Below are positions 8,532-18,585 of a stretch of DNA of 64,000 bases, piece after piece (the stretch's first letter is position 1; each line of letters opens with the position of its first letter). Source of the DNA: Hyphomicrobiales bacterium (GTDB taxonomy: Bacteria > Pseudomonadota > Alphaproteobacteria > Rhizobiales > Rhizobiaceae); assembly GCA_900472925.1 (NCBI GenBank), contig UCJU01000004.1, positions 248,001-312,000 on the forward strand, read 5' to 3'. The notes beneath the pieces are model-generated. The model was given only the letters and a program-made list of their open reading frames with translations. It was not told the origin of the DNA and searched no databases. The translations under genes were made by a program, and so were the position numbers.

Positions 8532-9674
8532 TCAGACAATCGATGGAACGTCGAGCCAGCGGCGCTCCTTCCAGGATTGAAGGCCGAGCTCGGCAAGCTG
8601 CACACCCTTCACTCCCTCCATCAGCCCATAAGGCCACGGTTCGTCACCGGCGAGATGGCGCACGAACATCTCCCACTGTGCCTTGAAACCGTTGTCGTAG
8701 ACCACGTTGTCTGGCACTTCCTGCCATGTTTTGTAGAAATCGATTGTCTGTGGCTGATCGGGATTCCACACGGGCTTTGGTGTGTTGGTGCGGTGCTGCG
8801 TCCAGCATTTTGTCAGGCCAGCCACCGCCGATCCATGGGTCCCGTCCACCTGGAACGTCACGAGATCATCCCGTCGAACGCGCACCGCCCAGGACGAGTT
8901 GATATGCGCGATCACACCGCCTTCAAGCTCGAATGTGGCGTAAGCGGCATCGTCGGCATCGGCGACATAAGCGTTGCCCTGCTCATCGAAGCGCTGCGGA
9001 ATGTGGGTCGCGCCAAGGCAACTGACGGCTTTGACTTCTCCGAACAGGTTGTCCAGCACGTAGCGCCAGTGGCAAAGCATATCGAGAATGATCCCGCCGC
9101 CATCTTTCTGGCGGTAATTCCAGGAGGGTCGTTGCGCCGGTTGCCAGTCGCCTTCGAAAACCCAGTAGCCAAACTCGCCGCGCACGGACAGGATTTTGCC
9201 GAAGAAGCCACTGTCGCGAAGCATGGCCAGCTTGCGAAGGCCGGGCAGAAACAGCTTGTCCTGCACCACGCCGTGCTTGATGCCAGCGCTCTCCGCGAGT
9301 TTGGCAACCGCAATCGCTTCTTCCGTATTGTCGGAAATCGGCTTTTCGCAATAGACGTTTTTGCCGGCCCTGATGGCCTTGGTCAGCAGGCTGCCGCGCA
9401 TCTGCGTCGTACCGGCATCGAAAAACAGCGTGTCATCGGGGTTCGCCAATGCCGCATCTATGTCTGTCGTCCAGCGGGCGACATTGTGCTTTTTGGCAAT
9501 CTCTTCAATTTTATCGCCGTTGCGTCCAACCAGAATGGGGTCGAGCATAACTTTCTCGCCATTCTTCAGGGTGACGCCGCCTTGATCGCGGATCGCCAAA
9601 ACCGAACGGACAAGGTGCTGGTTGTATCCCATCCGGCCGGTAATGCCGTGCATGATGACGCCGATACGCTGCAT
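8532..9674 (-). CDS. Gfo/Idh/MocA family oxidoreductase
   Basis: A 380-residue NAD(P)-dependent sugar dehydrogenase-like protein. The N-terminal Rossmann fold starts with MHGITGRMGYNQH (a GxxGxxG-type loop). The family EKP motif is present (VYCEKPIS), followed by the alpha/beta substrate domain with GGGIILDMLCHWRYVLD, where the catalytic His equivalent is expected. GGGAGGAA precedes the ATG. It is the first gene of a four-gene minus-strand operon (Gfo/Idh, DUF993, enolase-type, TIM barrel), and its promoter region contains the palindrome at 9736-9749. The expected role is oxidation of a sugar or polyol hydroxyl to a ketone, the first step of the pathway. Confidence 0.88.
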   Translation of the reverse strand: MQRIGVIMHGITGRMGYNQHLVRSVLAIRDQGGVTLKNGEKVMLDPILVGRNGDKIEEIAKKHNVARWTTDIDAALANPDDTLFFDAGTTQMRGSLLTKAIRAGKNVYCEKPISDNTEEAIAVAKLAESAGIKHGVVQDKLFLPGLRKLAMLRDSGFFGKILSVRGEFGYWVFEGDWQPAQRPSWNYRQKDGGGIILDMLCHWRYVLDNLFGEVKAVSCLGATHIPQRFDEQGNAYVADADDAAYATFELEGGVIAHINSSWAVRVRRDDLVTFQVDGTHGSAVAGLTKCWTQHRTNTPKPVWNPDQPQTIDFYKTWQEVPDNVVYDNGFKAQWEMFVRHLAGDEPWPYGLMEGVKGVQLAELGLQSWKERRWLDVPSIV

Positions 9675-9735
9675 GAAACTTCCTCCCGAGGCGCCTCACT
9701 CCCGTCAAGGCGCAGTCTTCCATGTTTGAGATTTG

Positions 9736-9749
9736 TAACCAATTGGTTA
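9736..9749. promoter_or_regulatory. TetR operator candidate in front of the minus-strand operon
   Basis: TAACCAATTGGTTA is a perfect 14-bp palindrome 62 bases upstream of the Gfo/Idh start codon. A version with 11 of 14 identical bases lies upstream of the TetR gene and the ABC operon (10659-10672). Two related palindromes at the two promoters flanking one regulator gene are good evidence for its operator. Confidence 0.7.
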
Positions 9750-9919
9750 TTTGTGATTGCCAAATAGCGTTTCTGTCAAGAAGTTTTTGATGTGAAAAAT
9801 CGCGATGGAATTTGTCCGAGGACTTCAAATGAAACCGACCGGCGATGACCGCGGCCGCGATATCTCGCACATGCGAAGATGCGAGTGGTTGTTCTTGTTA
9901 GGTAATTTCAAGAGGCGGT

Positions 9920-10615
9920 TTAAAATGGCCGCAGTGCAGCAATCACCGTATTGACGATATGTTGGCCCCAGCGTTCGAGTTCCGCGGGTGCTGCGAGATC
10001 CCGCTGGAAAATCGTGGATAGCGTAAAACGGTTGGACAGATAAAAAAATCCAAGCGATGCGATCGTCAGATAGACATCGACCGGATCAAGTCCTGCGCGA
10101 AAATCGCCGCTTTTCTCCCCGCGTCGCAGAACGTCTTTCAGCTCTGAAATAAAATTGGAATGCATTTCGGGAATCGTTGCGGATTGACGTAAGTATCTGG
10201 CCTGATTGATATTTTCTGTCGCCAGAATACTCAAAAACTCTGGATGGTCCAGATAATAGTGCCAGGTAAAAAGCGCCAATTCCCGCAAACTGTCGACGGG
10301 TGGTTTGCGGGCGAGATCCAGACGGTGTTCGGCGTTTCGAATGTGTTGATAGGCGTCCTCCAGCACGGCCAGATAGAGCGCATCCTTGTCACCGAAGTAG
10401 TGATAGATCATCCGCTTGTTGGTGCCTGCACGTCTTGCCACAACGTCGATCCGCGCACCGGCAAGTCCCTTAGCGGCAACCTCGCGCCGAGCGGCTTCCA
10501 GGATAGCGGCACGCGTTCGTTCCGGATTGCGCGATTGGGCCGCCGGTTTTCTGGGGGGCTTCTTTTTGGCCGTATCAGCAGTTTCCCCGGAAACGGTTTT
10601 GCTGGTTTCATCCAT
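9920..10615 (-). CDS. TetR/AcrR family transcriptional regulator
   Basis: About 231 residues. The TetR-type helix-turn-helix is clear: RTRAAILEAARREVAAKGLAG, then ARIDVVARRAGTNKRMIYHYF (about residues 35-80), followed by a helical ligand domain. A lysine/proline-rich N-terminus precedes it. Two starts are possible, ATG 10615 and ATG 10657. Neither has a good ribosome-binding site, but the likely promoter (TTGGTA, 17 bases, TATAAC at 10674-10669) places transcription start near 10662. That leaves almost no leader for 10657, so I prefer 10615. It lies between the two operons it probably represses, and a palindrome overlapping its own promoter suggests autoregulation. The inducer is presumably the imported sugar or a derivative. 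Confidence 0.88.
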   Translation of the reverse strand: MDETSKTVSGETADTAKKKPPRKPAAQSRNPERTRAAILEAARREVAAKGLAGARIDVVARRAGTNKRMIYHYFGDKDALYLAVLEDAYQHIRNAEHRLDLARKPPVDSLRELALFTWHYYLDHPEFLSILATENINQARYLRQSATIPEMHSNFISELKDVLRRGEKSGDFRAGLDPVDVYLTIASLGFFYLSNRFTLSTIFQRDLAAPAELERWGQHIVNTVIAALRPF

Positions 10616-10658
10616 CGTTATTGGCCGCTTGACAATAGTGTTGATCAGTGTTCCCATG

Positions 10659-10672
10659 TAACCAGATAGTTA
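10659..10672. promoter_or_regulatory. TetR operator candidate in the tetR/ABC-operon intergenic region
   Basis: TAACCAGATAGTTA matches the 9736-9749 palindrome at 11 of 14 positions. It overlaps the putative -10 and start region of the minus-strand regulator promoter (-10 TATAAC at 10674-10669). It also lies 65 bases upstream of the first gene of the plus-strand ABC operon. Confidence 0.6.
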
Positions 10673-10736
10673 TAAAACGGCAAGTGCTGTTTACCAACAT
10701 CATTCAATTTGGCAGTCAATTAGGGAGGAGTTGCCA

Positions 10737-12026
10737 ATGTCCATGATGCTTCAGAGGCGTGCGGTTTTGACCGCGGGTCTTGCTGCACTTTCGCTCGCAA
10801 CAATTGGAGGAGGATCGGCATCTGCGCAGGCGGCGCGTATTCGCTTGCTCTGGTGGGGGTCGCAGGAGCGTGCAGATCGCACCAACAAGGCGATTGCCGC
10901 ATTCAAGCAGGTCAAGCCGGATCTCGATATCGCAGGTGAGTTTGCCGGCTGGTCAGATTACTGGCCGCGCCTTGCAACGCAGGTCGCTGGTCGCAACGCA
11001 CCTGACCTGATCCAGATGGATTATCGTTATATTTTCGAATATGCCCGGCGTGGGGCTCTTGCGCCGCTTGACGAGTATCTGGGCAAAAGTCTGAAAATCG
11101 AGGATTTCGGGGTGCCGAACATCGATTCCGGGCGTGTTGACGGCAAGCTTTACGGCATCAACCTCGGCGTGAACTCAAGCGCTGTCTTTTTCGATGCTGC
11201 AGGTTGGGAAAAGACGGGCGTTAAGCCTCCTTCCGCTGGCCAGACGTGGGAAGAGTTCGCAAAGAGTGCTGCCGAGTTTGGCAAAAACAAGCCCAAGCCC
11301 GGCTATTATGCCACGGCAGACGCCAGTGGTGTCGAGCCGAGCTTTGAAAATTGGCTGAGACAAAGCAAAAAGTCCTTGTTCAGTGAAGACGGTGCGCTTG
11401 GTTACGATTCCAAGGACGCAACGCAATGGTTTACGATGTGGGCCGACATGCGTGCAGCCGGTGGCTGCGTGCCTGCGGACATTCAGGCGCTCGACCAGTT
11501 GAACATCGAAACCAATCCGCTGACGACGGGCAAGGCGGCGACCGCCTTTGCGCATTCCAACCAGTTTGTCGGCTATCAGGCCGTCAACAAGGCAAAGCTG
11601 GCCCTTACGTCATACCCCAAGGTTTCCAAGGACACGCCGTCCGGTCACTATTTGAAGCCTTCGATGCTGATGAGTGTGGCGAATGGTAGCGCCGGGATTG
11701 CATCAGCGGTGGATTTCATCAACTTCCTCGTCGCCGTACCTGAGGGCGTGGATATTCTCGGCGTCGAGCGTGGTGTGCCGGCGTCTGCATCGATGCGGGA
11801 ACAGTTGAGCCCCAAGCTGAACGAGGTCAGCAAGGCGATGGTCGAATACATTGCCGAAGTCACGCCGGGGGTCGGGCCTTTGCCACCGGCACCGCCTCCA
11901 GGCGCTGGTGAGTTTGCCTTTGTTCTCAAGCGCACATCGGAAGAGGTCGCGTTCGGCAAGATTACGCCGGAACAGGGTGGTGAAAAGCTTGTCAAAGAAG
12001 CGGAAACCGTCATCAAGCGGAAGTAA
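10737..12026 (+). CDS. carbohydrate ABC transporter substrate-binding protein (family 1)
   Basis: A 429-residue extracellular solute-binding protein of the maltose/oligosaccharide group. GGGAGGAG ends six bases before ATG 10737; the TTG two codons earlier is less likely. The leader has a twin-arginine-like start (MLQRRAVLTAGLAALS), an alanine-rich hydrophobic stretch and cleavage near SAQA, so export by Sec or Tat is possible. The mature protein begins RIRLLWWGSQERADRTNKAI, typical of the family, and contains PDLIQMDYRYIFEYARRGAL. It is the first gene of a six-gene transport and oxidation operon. Unusual is the proline-rich PLPPAPPPGAGE segment near the C-terminus. Confidence 0.92.
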   Translation: MSMMLQRRAVLTAGLAALSLATIGGGSASAQAARIRLLWWGSQERADRTNKAIAAFKQVKPDLDIAGEFAGWSDYWPRLATQVAGRNAPDLIQMDYRYIFEYARRGALAPLDEYLGKSLKIEDFGVPNIDSGRVDGKLYGINLGVNSSAVFFDAAGWEKTGVKPPSAGQTWEEFAKSAAEFGKNKPKPGYYATADASGVEPSFENWLRQSKKSLFSEDGALGYDSKDATQWFTMWADMRAAGGCVPADIQALDQLNIETNPLTTGKAATAFAHSNQFVGYQAVNKAKLALTSYPKVSKDTPSGHYLKPSMLMSVANGSAGIASAVDFINFLVAVPEGVDILGVERGVPASASMREQLSPKLNEVSKAMVEYIAEVTPGVGPLPPAPPPGAGEFAFVLKRTSEEVAFGKITPEQGGEKLVKEAETVIKRK

Positions 12027-12032
12027 ACATTC

Positions 12033-12986
12033 ATGACGCTTCAATCCGATATGACCCATAGGGAGGGCCGCGTTGCGGCTCTTCCAAGGCAAGGCCGATT
12101 GCGCAAGATGTTCGATCGCAACGTCCACGCCTATGTCTTCCTGCTGCCTTGGCTGATTGGCTTCTTCGGGCTGACGCTCGGCCCGGCACTGGCCTCTCTC
12201 TACCTGTCTTTCACCAACTACGATTTGCTGCAATCGCCCGACTGGGTCGGCGCCTCGAACTATGTGCGCATCGCAACAGCAGATCCGAAATTTGCAGCGG
12301 CGATGAAGGTGACTTTCACCTACGTTATTTTGTCGGTGCCGTTGAAGCTGATGTTCGCGCTCATGGTCGCCATGGCATTCAATCGGGGCATCAAGGGACT
12401 GACAATGTACCGCGCGGTGTTCTACTTGCCGTCGCTGCTTGGTTCCAGCGTTGCTATTGCTGTGTTATGGCGTCAGCTGTTTGCTTCTGACGGTCTCGTC
12501 AACATGGTGCTGTGGCAACTCTTTGGCTACGAGGGCCCAAGCTGGATTTCCAACCCGAATTACTCCATCTACACCCTCGTCATTCTGTCGGTCTGGCAGT
12601 TCGGATCACCGATGATCATCTTCCTTGCCGGCCTTCGCCAGATTCCGCAGGATATGTATGAGGCCGCCGATATGGACGGCGCTGGCAAAGCCCGTCAATT
12701 CTTTCGCATCACTCTGCCGCTGCTGACGCCGGTAATCTTCTTCAATGCTGTCATTCAGACGATTGATGCCTTCAAGGCTTTCACCCCGGCCTTCATCATA
12801 TCCGATGGTTCCGGCGGGCCGATCAATTCAACGCTGTTCTACACGCTGTATCTTTATCAGGAAGCCTTCGGTTTCTTCCGCATGGGCTACGCATCGGCCT
12901 TGGCGTGGATACTGGTTGTCATCATTTCGCTCTTCACAGCCTTCTCGTTTTTGAGCGCACGTTATTGGGTGCATTACGATGACTGA
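12033..12986 (+). CDS. ABC transporter permease, MalF/UgpA type
   Basis: A 317-residue inner-membrane permease with a cytoplasmic N-terminal stretch and about six membrane helices. The cytoplasmic EAA loop that contacts the ATPase is seen as EAADMDGAGKARQFFRITLPLLTP. Together with the following MalG-type permease it forms the channel for the sugar bound by the protein at 10737-12026. It overlaps the next gene by eight bases, so the two are coupled. The first membrane segment is FLLPWLIGFFGLTLGPALASLYLSF in character, as in other sugar permeases of this class. Confidence 0.92.
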   Translation: MTLQSDMTHREGRVAALPRQGRLRKMFDRNVHAYVFLLPWLIGFFGLTLGPALASLYLSFTNYDLLQSPDWVGASNYVRIATADPKFAAAMKVTFTYVILSVPLKLMFALMVAMAFNRGIKGLTMYRAVFYLPSLLGSSVAIAVLWRQLFASDGLVNMVLWQLFGYEGPSWISNPNYSIYTLVILSVWQFGSPMIIFLAGLRQIPQDMYEAADMDGAGKARQFFRITLPLLTPVIFFNAVIQTIDAFKAFTPAFIISDGSGGPINSTLFYTLYLYQEAFGFFRMGYASALAWILVVIISLFTAFSFLSARYWVHYDD

Positions 12987-13854
12987 TGCCGTTACATCTT
13001 TGCGTCCCGGCCAAGGGGGCAACCGTCCACTTTGGAAATCCGTGCTGTTGCACATGGTGCTGATCACCGCTTCCATCGCCATGATGTATCCGATCCTGTG
13101 GATGATATCGGGGTCGTTCCGTCCACAGGAGGAACTCTTTGGCTCATCGTCGCTCATCCCATCCGCGCTCGACCTCGGGGGCTATATCCGGGGCTGGAGC
13201 GGACTTCAGGTCTCGTTCGGCAAATTCTTCTGGAACTCGTTTTTCATTGCTGTCTTGGCAACGATTGGCAACGTGGCGGGTTGCTCGCTTGCGGCATTTG
13301 CCTTCGCACGCCTCCGTTTTGGCGGCCGAAATTTCTGGTTCGCCCTGATGCTGGGCACGCTGATGCTGCCTTACCATGTGGTGCTGATCCCGCAATATAT
13401 CCTGTTTCTCGAGATGGGCTGGGTCAACACGTCGCTGCCGTTGATCGTGCCGAAGTATCTGGCAACGGATGCCTTCTTCATCTTCCTCATGGTGCAGTTT
13501 TTCCGCGGTATTCCGCGTGAGCTGGATGAGGCGGCGGTGATGGATGGATGCAGCCCATTCCGCATCTACTGGAAGATCATGTTGCCGCTGTCATCTCCGG
13601 TTCTGGCAACTGCCGCGATCTTCTCCTTCATCTGGACCTGGGATGATTTTTTCGGGCCGCTGATCTATCTCAACGATATCAATACCTACACCGTGCAGCT
13701 GGGCCTTCGGTCCTTCGTGGACAGCACCGGCAGTTCGGATTGGACCGCACTTTTTGCCATGTCCAACCTCTCTCTCGTTCCCGTTTTTCTCTTTTTCCTT
13801 TTCTTCCAGCGTCTCCTCATCGAGGGCATTGCCACAACAGGCATGAAACGCTGA
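12979..13854 (+). CDS. ABC transporter permease, MalG/UgpE type
   Basis: A 291-residue permease with six predicted membrane helices. The EAA-loop is ELDEAAVMDGCSPFRIYWKIMLPLSSPV, as expected for the second permease of carbohydrate importers. The start codon lies inside the end of the preceding permease gene (8-base overlap). It forms the heterodimeric channel with that protein. No anomalies seen. Confidence 0.92.
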   Translation: MTDAVTSLRPGQGGNRPLWKSVLLHMVLITASIAMMYPILWMISGSFRPQEELFGSSSLIPSALDLGGYIRGWSGLQVSFGKFFWNSFFIAVLATIGNVAGCSLAAFAFARLRFGGRNFWFALMLGTLMLPYHVVLIPQYILFLEMGWVNTSLPLIVPKYLATDAFFIFLMVQFFRGIPRELDEAAVMDGCSPFRIYWKIMLPLSSPVLATAAIFSFIWTWDDFFGPLIYLNDINTYTVQLGLRSFVDSTGSSDWTALFAMSNLSLVPVFLFFLFFQRLLIEGIATTGMKR

Positions 13855-13872
13855 AACACCAAGGCATGGACA

Positions 13873-14886
13873 ATGAAACCCGTTCGATTTGCAACAATCG
13901 GTATCAACCACAACCACATCTTTGGACAAACCAATTGCCTGTTGAACGCAGGCGCCGAACTCGTTGGCTTCTACGCCGCAGAGGATGATCTGGCGCGTGA
14001 ATACACGGATGCATTTTCCGGTGTGCCGCGTGTCGATGACAAACGCAGGCTGCTGGGTGATCCATCCATCGACCTCATCATAACCGCCGCCATTCCGGAT
14101 GAGCGTGCGCCTTTGGCCATCGAGGCCATGCGGGCTGGCAAGGACGTGATGACGGACAAGCCGGGCATGGTCACCTTTGCGCAACTGGATGAAGTCCGAA
14201 ACGTCCAGGCTGAAACGGGCCGTATTTTTTCGGTGCTGTATTCCGAACATTTTGAAAACCGCGCGACCGTCAGGGCTGGCGAACTGATTGCGGCAGGTGC
14301 AATCGGCAAGGTCGTGTCGACCGCAGGCTTTGGTCCGCATCGCTTGCGAGCGCCAACTCGGCCGGATTGGTTTTTCGAACGTCCGCGTTATGGCGGCATT
14401 CTGGTCGATATTGCGTCTCACCAGTGCGAGCAGTTCCTGTTCTTCACCAATTCGGATACGGCAGATATTCTTTCTGCGAAGGTCTCGAACCGCGCCAACC
14501 CGCAGTGGCCCGGTCTGCAGGATAGTGGCGACATTCATCTTTGCACAAAGGATGTGGATGGCTTTATCCGGGTGGACTGGTTCACGCCGGACGGCCTGCC
14601 AAGCTGGGGGGACGGCCGACTTTTCATCACAGGCACCGAAGGCGCAATCGAGATCCGCAAGAATGTCGATATCGCCGGACGCGACGGCGGCGATCATCTG
14701 TTCCTGATCGACAAGACCGGCGTGCAGCACATTGATAGTGCCGATGTCGCGCTGCCTTATGGGCCTCAGCTTATTTCCGACATTCGCAACCGCACAGAAA
14801 CGGCAATGCCGCAATCGCGCTGCTTTGCCGCCATGGAACTTGCCCTGAGAGCCCAGCAAATTGCGGAGGGTCGCCAACATGACTAA
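13873..14886 (+). CDS. Gfo/Idh/MocA family oxidoreductase
   Basis: A 337-residue NAD(P)-dependent oxidoreductase. The N-terminal nucleotide fold (ATIGINHNHIFGQ) is slightly unusual in the glycine loop. The family EKP position reads TDKPG, a common variant. The C-terminal domain includes YGGILVDIASHQCEQFLFF, where the catalytic His region is expected. It lies between the permease genes and a second Gfo/Idh gene, with which it overlaps by eight bases. The pairing of two non-identical Gfo/Idh enzymes with an importer suggests consecutive oxidation and reduction steps on the imported sugar. Confidence 0.88.
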   Translation: MKPVRFATIGINHNHIFGQTNCLLNAGAELVGFYAAEDDLAREYTDAFSGVPRVDDKRRLLGDPSIDLIITAAIPDERAPLAIEAMRAGKDVMTDKPGMVTFAQLDEVRNVQAETGRIFSVLYSEHFENRATVRAGELIAAGAIGKVVSTAGFGPHRLRAPTRPDWFFERPRYGGILVDIASHQCEQFLFFTNSDTADILSAKVSNRANPQWPGLQDSGDIHLCTKDVDGFIRVDWFTPDGLPSWGDGRLFITGTEGAIEIRKNVDIAGRDGGDHLFLIDKTGVQHIDSADVALPYGPQLISDIRNRTETAMPQSRCFAAMELALRAQQIAEGRQHD

Positions 14887-15946
14887 GCGGTACAAAGTCG
14901 GCGTCATCGGCTGCGGCATTGGCAGATCGCATATCTCTGAAGGATATGCGATGCACCCGGATAAATACGAGGTGGTCGTTCTCTGTGATCTTGATGAGGC
15001 ACGACTGAACGCCGTCGCAGATGAATTCAACGTTGCTGGCCGCATCACGTCCTCAGACGAATTGATGGCAATGCCTGACGTGGATATCATCGACATCTGC
15101 ACGCCGCCCGCCATCCACACCAAGCTCATTCTCCAGGCGCTCGCTGCCGGTAAACACGTCGTTTGTGAAAAGCCGCTGACGGGTTCGCTGGCCGAACTGG
15201 ATGACGTGGTTGCCGCTGAGCAGACGGCGAAAGGCGTGTTGATGCCGATCTATCAGTACCGCTACGGTGATGGTGTTCAGCAAGTGCGCCGCATCATCGA
15301 AAGCGGCCTTGCTGGAAAGCCCTATGTAGCAACCGCAGAAACGCTATGGAAAAGAGACGCGGCCTATTACCACAATCCATGGCGCGGGCGTTGGGCGACC
15401 GAACTTGGCGGTGTGTTGATGACCCACGCCTTACATTTGCATGACATGCTGACATATCTCATGGGGCCGATTGACCGTGTCTTCGCCCGGGCAACCACCC
15501 GGGTCAATCCGATCGAGGTCGAGGATTGCGTGTCTGCCAGCTTGCTGATGAAAAACGGTGCGTTGGTGTCGCTAACTGCCACGCTCGGCTCTCAGGAAGA
15601 GATCAGCCGTCTGCGTCTCGCCTTCGAAAACGTAACTTTTGAGAGCAATCATTCTCCCTATTCACCGGGTGACGGGCCGTGGACGATCATCCCGGCCAAT
15701 GCCGAAATCGGTGCCAGGATCGAGGCGCTGCTGCGCGACATTCCTGCTGTTGGACGTCGTTTCAATGGGCAGATGGAGGCGTTTTATCACACGCTGGAAA
15801 AGGGTGAAAAACCGCCGGTGACGACAGCGGATGCGCGCAACTCGCTGGAGCTCATAGCGGCAATTTATCACTCGAACGACATCAATTCGGACGTTGCCCT
15901 GCCGATTACCAAGGGCCATTCGAAATACATTAGCTGGCGACCTTAG
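14879..15946 (+). CDS. Gfo/Idh/MocA family oxidoreductase
   Basis: A 355-residue NAD(P)-dependent oxidoreductase with a canonical nucleotide-binding loop ([11 protein letters not shown]) and the EKPLTGS motif. The C-terminal domain has [22 protein letters not shown], the usual site of the catalytic histidine. ATG 14879 is chosen because GGAGGG (14866-14871) precedes it by seven bases; it overlaps the preceding gene. This is the third Gfo/Idh gene of the regulon and is clearly different from the other two. The ATPase gene follows after 19 bases. Confidence 0.9.
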   Translation: MTKRYKVGVIGCGIGRSHISEGYAMHPDKYEVVVLCDLDEARLNAVADEFNVAGRITSSDELMAMPDVDIIDICTPPAIHTKLILQALAAGKHVVCEKPLTGSLAELDDVVAAEQTAKGVLMPIYQYRYGDGVQQVRRIIESGLAGKPYVATAETLWKRDAAYYHNPWRGRWATELGGVLMTHALHLHDMLTYLMGPIDRVFARATTRVNPIEVEDCVSASLLMKNGALVSLTATLGSQEEISRLRLAFENVTFESNHSPYSPGDGPWTIIPANAEIGARIEALLRDIPAVGRRFNGQMEAFYHTLEKGEKPPVTTADARNSLELIAAIYHSNDINSDVALPITKGHSKYISWRP

Positions 15947-15965
15947 GTCTGCCGGGAGGAACGAT

Positions 15966-17042
<1,077 letters not shown>

Positions 17043-17043
17043 G

Positions 17044-17069
17044 CAAAAGCCACGCCTTAAAACGTGGCT
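17044..17069 (-). terminator. terminator hairpin at convergent gene ends
   Basis: AGCCACG (17048-17054) and CGTGGCT (17063-17069) form a 7-bp stem with an 8-base loop. Read on the minus strand the stem is followed by TTTTGCTT. It overlaps the stop codon of the minus-strand PLP enzyme and lies directly after the ATPase gene, so it may serve both. Confidence 0.55.
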
Positions 17070-18205
17070 GCGCTTCCGATGATGCCTGCCTCGAAACCCT
17101 TGAATTCGCCTTGGTCGATGAATGTTTCCAACATCTCGCGATAGGGCGTGATATCGATCTCGTTTCGCGCCAGCCAATCAGGATTATAATAGGTTGCGGC
17201 GTAGCGGTCGCCGCTATCACAAATTAACGAGACCAGTGAGCCTTCTTTGCCTTCCTTCATCATGTTTGCCGCAATCCAGCACGTACCGAAGAAATTGGTG
17301 CCCGTGGAGCCGCCGACGCGGCGAAACAGCCGTTCGGACAGGACGTGCATCGCGGCTATCGAGGCTGCGTCCGGTATCTTGATCATGTGATCGATGACAC
17401 CAGGGATGAAGGATGGCTCGACCCTCGGGCGTCCAACGCCTTCTATCCGTGATGGCGTAGGGCAGGTGACATCATGATCGCCCGTCATGTAGGAGGCGTA
17501 AAAAGCCGAATGCTCGACGTCCACGACGCACAGGCGTGTGCGCAGGTTACGGTAACGGATGAAGCGGCCGATCGTGGCTGATGTGCCGCCCGTGCCCGCA
17601 CTCATAACCACCCATTCCGGTTCCGAATGTTCTTCATCCTTCATCTGTTCGAAAATAGAGTCCGCAATATTGTTGTTGCCGCGCCAGTCCGTTGCCCGTT
17701 CTGCATAGGTGAACTGATCCAGATAGTGCCCACCCGTTTCGGCTGCCAGTCTCTCTGCAACCGTGTAAACTTCGGAAGGACGATCTACAAAATGGCATTT
17801 TCCGCCAAAACGCTCGATGGCTTCGACCTTCTGGGGACTGGTGGAATGCGGCATGACAGCGATGAAGGGCAGGTCCAGAAGGTGGGCGAAATAGGCTTCG
17901 CTGACCGCAGTAGAGCCAGATGACGCCTCCACCAGCGTCGTGCCCTGCGCAATCTTGCCGTTGCAGATACCGTACAGAAAAAGAGAGCGTGCCAACCTAT
18001 GCTTGAGACTGCCCGTCGGGTGCGTGGACTCGTCTTTCAGGTAGATCGAAATACCCCTCAGACCCTTGAAAACAGGCTTGACGAGATGCGTGTCGGCAGA
18101 GCGACGACCATCTCCCTGAAGAATGCCAATAGCACGTCTCGCCCATTCACGATCCTCGCAGGCCGGCAGAGGAGCGAGGGGCGGGGTTGAGATGCACTCT
18201 GACAT
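17057..18205 (-). CDS. PLP-dependent cysteine synthase-family enzyme
   Basis: A 382-residue fold-type II PLP enzyme. The Schiff-base lysine is K68 in HPTGSLKHR, the substrate carboxylate loop is [10 protein letters not shown], and the glycine-rich phosphate loop is [12 protein letters not shown]. It is longer than CysK/CysM (about 300-320) and resembles the group that includes mycobacterial Cds1 (cysteine desulfhydrase). The catalytic alternatives are cysteine synthesis and cysteine desulfuration. ATG 18205 is preferred over the adjacent TTG. The gene diverges from a fumarylacetoacetase-family gene across a 380-base AT-rich intergenic region. Confidence 0.82.
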   Translation of the reverse strand: MSECISTPPLAPLPACEDREWARRAIGILQGDGRRSADTHLVKPVFKGLRGISIYLKDESTHPTGSLKHRLARSLFLYGICNGKIAQGTTLVEASSGSTAVSEAYFAHLLDLPFIAVMPHSTSPQKVEAIERFGGKCHFVDRPSEVYTVAERLAAETGGHYLDQFTYAERATDWRGNNNIADSIFEQMKDEEHSEPEWVVMSAGTGGTSATIGRFIRYRNLRTRLCVVDVEHSAFYASYMTGDHDVTCPTPSRIEGVGRPRVEPSFIPGVIDHMIKIPDAASIAAMHVLSERLFRRVGGSTGTNFFGTCWIAANMMKEGKEGSLVSLICDSGDRYAATYYNPDWLARNEIDITPYREMLETFIDQGEFKGFEAGIIGSAATF

Positions 18206-18585
18206 CAAAGTTCATTCCTTTCGACCTGTGGGGAGCCTAGATCGCTGTTCCAGCGCTGAAGCTTCGCATCATGTTTTGTCTAATTGTCGATTATTTATCA
18301 GAATATATTTCTATTATTTCTCAATATATTGGAACGTATCTGTCGCCAAGCAAAAATTCATGCTTCCCGTCATCGCCGGTTGTTTTCTTTGAGACAAGAG
18401 ATGGCGATGTCAAAAGCCAGCGATGTTTTCTCTCTCCGTATCTATCTACCGAGCGGCTTTCGTTTGAATGCTGGACATCGGAAATGAGCCCTAATAGACA
18501 TAGGTAAGGAGAATTGTCAGACATCCTGACAGTGAGAGAATCATCGATGATGTCTGTCCTTTTATGGGAATGTGGAGGACTGAAC
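18206..18585. other. 380-base divergent intergenic region
   Basis: No gene is supported here. It contains an unusually AT-rich stretch (about 18265-18340) that likely holds the promoter of the minus-strand PLP enzyme. It also holds the palindrome at 18515-18531 and the alternative start codons of the downstream gene. I saw no RNA gene. Confidence 0.5.
18515..18531. promoter_or_regulatory. operator-like inverted repeat upstream of the FAH-family gene
   Basis: TGTCAG-ACATC-CTGACA is a perfect 6-bp inverted repeat with a 5-base spacer. The left half also contains TTGTCAGACA, which has a GT-N3-AC core like FCD-type GntR sites. It ends 54 bases before the preferred start codon. Confidence 0.45.

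Noticed and set aside
8577-9767. 396-codon open frame on the plus strand opposite a Gfo/Idh gene
   Set aside because: The minus-strand frame has clear Gfo/Idh motifs and a ribosome-binding site; the opposite frame has composition of a codon shadow.
13591-15129. 512-codon minus-strand open frame
   Set aside because: It covers parts of three plus-strand genes with clear families and known operon spacing; no domain recognisable.
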